Virus record (IMG/VR): IMGVR_UViG_3300036715_001102
Coordinates: 1-44,005 of that record
DNA: 44,005 nucleotides
Source: a virus
Reading direction: 5' to 3' (one strand)
The notes under the pieces are model-generated. The model was given only the letters and a program-made list of their open reading frames with translations, ran no database searches and was not told the origin of the DNA. Each line of letters opens with the position of its first letter. The stretch's first letter is position 1. A program made the position numbers and the translations under genes. Positions 40,905 through 44,005 of this stretch are shown here, in pieces.

Positions 40905-41183
40905 TTACCTCAAACTCGGTGGCGCTTGCGTACGTAGCTTTTCATTTTCCATCGCTCTGACACAATGGCCCATGGACCAAGACTGCCAGTAAAACAAGAC
41001 ATCGATCAGTAATTTCCAAACTTTGTAAGGGTAACGATGGCCGAGCCGACCACAACGACTGCTTAATGTCTCATCTGCCCATGTTTCAGTGGAAAATGGG
41101 TTAGTTAAGACGTTGAATAACTGATCGAAGGCAATAAATAATTGAATATACCCATGAAGCAGTAATGCAAGGAATTTTTTCAT
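40905..41183 (-). CDS. Conserved small phage protein next to the lysis genes
   Basis: 92 residues. Hydrophobic N-terminus (KKFLALLLHGYIQLFIAFDQ), then DETLSSRCGRLG and a Trp-rich segment (VWKLLIDVLFYWQSW) with HCVRAMENEK. This is a recurrent short phage protein of unknown function, usually found beside lysis genes. First gene after the minus-strand promoter candidate at 41211-41240. Confidence 0.65.
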   Translation of the reverse strand: MKKFLALLLHGYIQLFIAFDQLFNVLTNPFSTETWADETLSSRCGRLGHRYPYKVWKLLIDVLFYWQSWSMGHCVRAMENEKLRTQAPPSLR

Positions 41184-41210
41184 GCTATATCCAGTTTGGT
41201 TATTTTCGCC

Positions 41211-41240
41211 ATTATAAAGCCTAGTCTAAGATTAGTCTAA
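41211..41240 (-). promoter_or_regulatory. Lysis-operon promoter candidate with CTAATCTTAG box
   Basis: On the minus strand a perfect TATAAT (positions 41216-41211) is preceded by TTTAGACTAATCTTAGACT, which includes the palindromic CTAATCTTAG (41235-41226). As at 12951, no good TTGACA is present. The first gene downstream starts at 41183. Confidence 0.5.
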
Positions 41241-42634
41241 AGATACTCTACGATTGAGTTAGAGAGGTCGTCGTCAAAAAATGTTGTGCCTTGGCTTAGG
41301 GCGACTACCGAACTGCTTACTTCAGTAAATGCCACTGAACCCCCACTCAACACTGAGGCAACAGAGGCATTATTATCAAATAAATAGACACTGCTCGCAG
41401 CGATTAATGACACTACAGACTCGTGCGGGGCAGTTAACACCGTACTCTGCTGAGACTTTCTAGCTGGTGCCGGTATGTTTACAGAGGCACTAATAATGCC
41501 TATGCCAGAGATCGACAGACCGCCTACCAGATAGACGGTGCCATCGCCTTTAGCAGAGACTATGCCCGTAGATGAAATGGTCAGCGCACCGATTAAGAAT
41601 GCCATACCACTAGGCGATGTGCCGTTAGCGGTAATCGCCCCGACAGAAGAGGACGAGCCGACGCCCAATAGCGCAACTGTACCATTACCCTTGGCAGCAA
41701 TAGTCCCAACACCAGAGGTAGAAGACGCACCTACCAATGTGGCTGCGCCTGAGATGCTGCCGACTATCGTACCGACGCCAGAAGTTGAACTTGCGCCGAC
41801 TAAAGACACCGTGCCATTACCTTTAGCAGCGATAACGCCAACGCCTGAAGTCGAACTTACACCTATCAATACCGCCGCAACAGAAATACCTGCAACGATA
41901 GTTCCTACCCCAGAGCTTGAACTTACTCCTGCCAAGGTGACAGTGCCGTTGCCTTTGGCAGTAATAGAGCCGATGCTTGACGTAGAAGAGATACCAGCAA
42001 GAGTTAGGTTAGCAGCACCTTTCGCAACCAATGCACCAACACTCGATGCGCTAGAGATGCCAGTCAATACCGCCGAACTAGCACCCCTAGCTGTTAGTGT
42101 ACCGATCCCTGAAGCGGAAGATACACCGCTTAACGCAACTGAACCATCGCCTTTTGCCGCAAGACTTCCAACGCTTGACGTACTAGCTATGCCTGTTAGC
42201 GTAACTGATGCCACGCCACTAGCAACGATACTACCAATGCCCGAAGTGGAAGATATTCCAGTGAGTGAAGCAGTGCCATTACCTGCCGAACTCGCTACGA
42301 TAGTGCCGACACCAGAGGTCGAAGATACGCCGACCAATGCAGTAGCGCCATCACCTTTAGCGGATAACGCACCGATACCAGAAGTGGAAGATTGTCCTGC
42401 TAAAGCAGCGATACCAGCGCCAGATGCAGCAATAGAGCCAGTGCCAGAAGTAGAGGATATACCTGTTAAACTTACTGCTCCATCACCTTTGGCGGTAATG
42501 GTTCCGACAGAGCTAGTTGAACTTGCTCCTATGAGTGTAGCCGTACCGCTTACACTTGCGCCTGCCGCAGCCGTGTCAAGTTGAAGCCAAGTTACCTTAG
42601 CGTCAACTTGACCGAGCAGTAGCAGCAGGGACAT
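41237..42634 (-). CDS. Repeat-built tail fibre-like protein
   Basis: 465 residues. About residues 25-375 consist of roughly 16 imperfect 21-23-residue repeats of the pattern L-x-G-x-SSTSGVGTI-x-AKGdG (DNA period about 66 bp), poor in aromatics, suggesting a stacked beta structure such as a beta-solenoid or fibre shaft. The C-terminal 90 residues are non-repetitive and may form a tip (FFDDDLSNSIVEYL at the end). GGGAGTAACTAG upstream provides the ribosome site, overlapping the previous stop. Confidence 0.7.
   Translation of the reverse strand: MSLLLLLGQVDAKVTWLQLDTAAAGASVSGTATLIGASSTSSVGTITAKGDGAVSLTGISSTSGTGSIAASGAGIAALAGQSSTSGIGALSAKGDGATALVGVSSTSGVGTIVASSAGNGTASLTGISSTSGIGSIVASGVASVTLTGIASTSSVGSLAAKGDGSVALSGVSSASGIGTLTARGASSAVLTGISSASSVGALVAKGAANLTLAGISSTSSIGSITAKGNGTVTLAGVSSSSGVGTIVAGISVAAVLIGVSSTSGVGVIAAKGNGTVSLVGASSTSGVGTIVGSISGAATLVGASSTSGVGTIAAKGNGTVALLGVGSSSSVGAITANGTSPSGMAFLIGALTISSTGIVSAKGDGTVYLVGGLSISGIGIISASVNIPAPARKSQQSTVLTAPHESVVSLIAASSVYLFDNNASVASVLSGGSVAFTEVSSSVVALSQGTTFFDDDLSNSIVEYL
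41500..42590. repeat. About 16 imperfect 66-bp tandem repeats (fibre shaft)
   Basis: Repeating coding units for G-x-SSTSGVG blocks in the 465-residue protein. The repeat composition also leaves the opposite strand free of stops over 1 kb. Confidence 0.75.
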
Positions 42635-42638
42635 CTAG

Positions 42639-43994
42639 TTACTCCCATCCGAATACAGGCGTAACCCTATGAACTACGGTTCCAGTTGTACCCGCAGTAC
42701 CTATGTGCCTAGTACAAAGTTGGATAAACTCGCCCGGATTAACGTATAAAGGTGCGTCACCAAGGTCTACAAATTGGGTAGGCTGATTCACAAACGTATT
42801 GACCGCTTGTGCCGCAGTGACTAGCTGAGTAATAGGTAGCGCCACGCGTCTAGGTGCTTTTGTCGCTGCTCCTTCTGTCGTAGCTAGTGAAACAGCTGTA
42901 TGACCAAAAGCTAGAAAGTATTCAGCCTGGTAGGGACCACCAACGATAACAGTCTGCACATAGCTAGACAAGTAGAGACCACGAAGCACTAACCGTTTGC
43001 CTGGAATATTTACTGTTCCGGCAGGCACTTGATACGACATAATGATCGCATCTGTATTGACTGCTAAAGAGACTGTTTCCCAGAATGTACCACCTAAGCC
43101 AGAACCTAGTGCAGCGGTAGTCGTGGTAGGTACAGCAGCGGTGACGTTGGCTTCGTTACCTGTCGTAATTGTACCAACTCTAGCTAAAGACCCTAGCGTA
43201 CCACCTTGCATACCCTGATAGCTTCCAAGTACACGATTACCTTGTGTGCTTGCCGTAGTTGAAATATTTGAACCTCCAAGCCGCACGTTGTACGCATTGA
43301 CTAGACATTGAAGTACACCACCAGCAGCACCACCTGTAATTCTATGTTTTATTGTAAGTGGTAGCGCTGAAGCCATACAGACACGCCCAACACCAGCAGG
43401 CAATGCAATAGAGCCTAGACAGTACGTGGTGAGTATCCCATCATTCACCCAAAAACGTGCCTCTGTAGCTGATGCATACACAATGAACTGATAACGCTTG
43501 GAATTCGTGTAAGCCCATGTACCAGTGCCTCCGGTAAGTGGGAATATACCTGTCGATACCTCAGTACCGTTGTTTGAAGCAATACCTTGCAAACCTGCGG
43601 AGCTTAACCGAAAGAACACTCCGTCAGTTGGCGCAGTAGTTGCTGTTCCCGGCAGGCATGGGCCAAATTCAATGAAACTATTAGCCTGTGGTTGAGCAGA
43701 GAAAGCTAGTTCAAAATCACAAGCCAATGTTTGCGTTCCCACGAGTGGAAAAAATGCATAGGTTTGTAAAAACGTTCCAGTGGTCGTGGTAGTAATCGAA
43801 GAACTGTTAGTTGTCATCTGCCCAGCTGTCCAACTGTTCGTCATTGTTGTAGTTATGTGCTGATGCTTACCTGTATCTTGTGCCGTGTAATTAAATACAA
43901 CGTCATCAAGCACTAAGTCTTGGCTTACGCGCTGGCGATAATCTGAGTCCGTCTCTGCTGATAGTAGCAACGGAATACCCGTAGCGTATCCCAT
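42639..43994 (-). CDS. Conserved virion/tail protein (may extend beyond the window)
   Basis: 451 residues as shown. YQAEYFLAFGHTAVSLATTE followed by APRRVALPI, and the C-terminal TVVHRVTPVFGWE, form a conserved ending seen in phage structural proteins of unclear role. The centre (LACDFELAFSAQPQANSFIE, RYQFIVYASATEARFWVNDG) is lectin-like in pattern. The frame stays open to the window edge and no ribosome site is visible in the last 11 bases, so the true start may lie outside. Confidence 0.65.
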   Translation of the reverse strand: MGYATGIPLLLSAETDSDYRQRVSQDLVLDDVVFNYTAQDTGKHQHITTTMTNSWTAGQMTTNSSSITTTTTGTFLQTYAFFPLVGTQTLACDFELAFSAQPQANSFIEFGPCLPGTATTAPTDGVFFRLSSAGLQGIASNNGTEVSTGIFPLTGGTGTWAYTNSKRYQFIVYASATEARFWVNDGILTTYCLGSIALPAGVGRVCMASALPLTIKHRITGGAAGGVLQCLVNAYNVRLGGSNISTTASTQGNRVLGSYQGMQGGTLGSLARVGTITTGNEANVTAAVPTTTTAALGSGLGGTFWETVSLAVNTDAIIMSYQVPAGTVNIPGKRLVLRGLYLSSYVQTVIVGGPYQAEYFLAFGHTAVSLATTEGAATKAPRRVALPITQLVTAAQAVNTFVNQPTQFVDLGDAPLYVNPGEFIQLCTRHIGTAGTTGTVVHRVTPVFGWE

Positions 43995-44005
43995 ATCGGA
44001 TTCCG

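Noticed and set aside
41538-42584. 348-codon open frame on the plus strand opposite the repeat protein
   Set aside because: It is Pro/Glu/Val-rich with the same 22-codon period as the sense repeats and has no ribosome site; a compositional shadow of the repeats.

Overview
The window looks like a large part of a tailed-phage genome (Caudoviricetes, most likely a podovirus-like phage of a Gram-negative host). The reasons are a dense plus-strand replication block joined by ATGA/TAATG stop-start overlaps, a convergent minus-strand virion block, a GH19-type endolysin with holin candidates and a nested Rz/Rz1 spanin pair, and two giant internal-virion-type proteins. One of these is a 2635-residue polyvalent protein with an ADP-ribosyltransferase-like domain and an HExxH metallopeptidase domain. 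The spanin and lipoprotein pair points to an outer-membrane host. No integrase, terminase, portal, capsid gene, tRNA or CRISPR array was recognised, so the packaging and head genes must lie outside the window.

Left part (1-20043, plus strand): about 40 tightly packed genes. First come small hypothetical genes (1-2041), then a strongly structured non-coding region (2042-2304). A replication and recombination set follows: a Cas4/RecB-like nuclease (2601), a Cys-rich protein (3357), an intact M20/M28-like metallopeptidase (4801), an SF2/SNF2-type helicase (6343), a family-A DNA polymerase (9058) interrupted by an intein, a zinc-containing putative ssDNA-binding protein (13456), an Ala/Lys-rich histone-like protein (14496), a DnaQ/RNase T-like exonuclease (14888), a VRR-NUC/PD-(D/E)XK-like nuclease (16312), a DksA/TraR-type zinc protein (16813), an ATP-dependent DNA ligase (17589) and a DUF932 protein (18713). 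A canonical terminator lies at 19843-19869, followed by one more small gene.

Middle (20044-20359): a gene-free convergence zone with four tandem 10-bp repeats, a palindrome, a hairpin, an AT-rich purine/pyrimidine-skewed tract and a late-side terminator candidate. It is a candidate replication origin.

Right part (20360-44005, minus strand, transcribed right to left): tail and virion proteins (43994 down to 41237), a small conserved gene, a lysis cassette (40900-39036), a structured intergenic region, a series of small virion/tail-decoration proteins including a tandem paralogue pair and a SPRY-like protein, large structural proteins, and finally the two internal-virion proteins.

The most striking observation is inside the polymerase gene. 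The intein (10894-11820) is in frame with the polymerase, but a complete HNH homing endonuclease gene (11114-11755), with its own Shine-Dalgarno sequence, ATG and stop, is written in a different reading frame of the same DNA. The polymerase/intein frame stays open through all of it. Other notable observations are a shared CTAAnTTAG palindrome at four promoter-like sites, two related structured intergenic elements (one with a pseudoknot-capable fold), a 19-bp perfect inverted repeat, and a likely one-base frameshift in the second gene.
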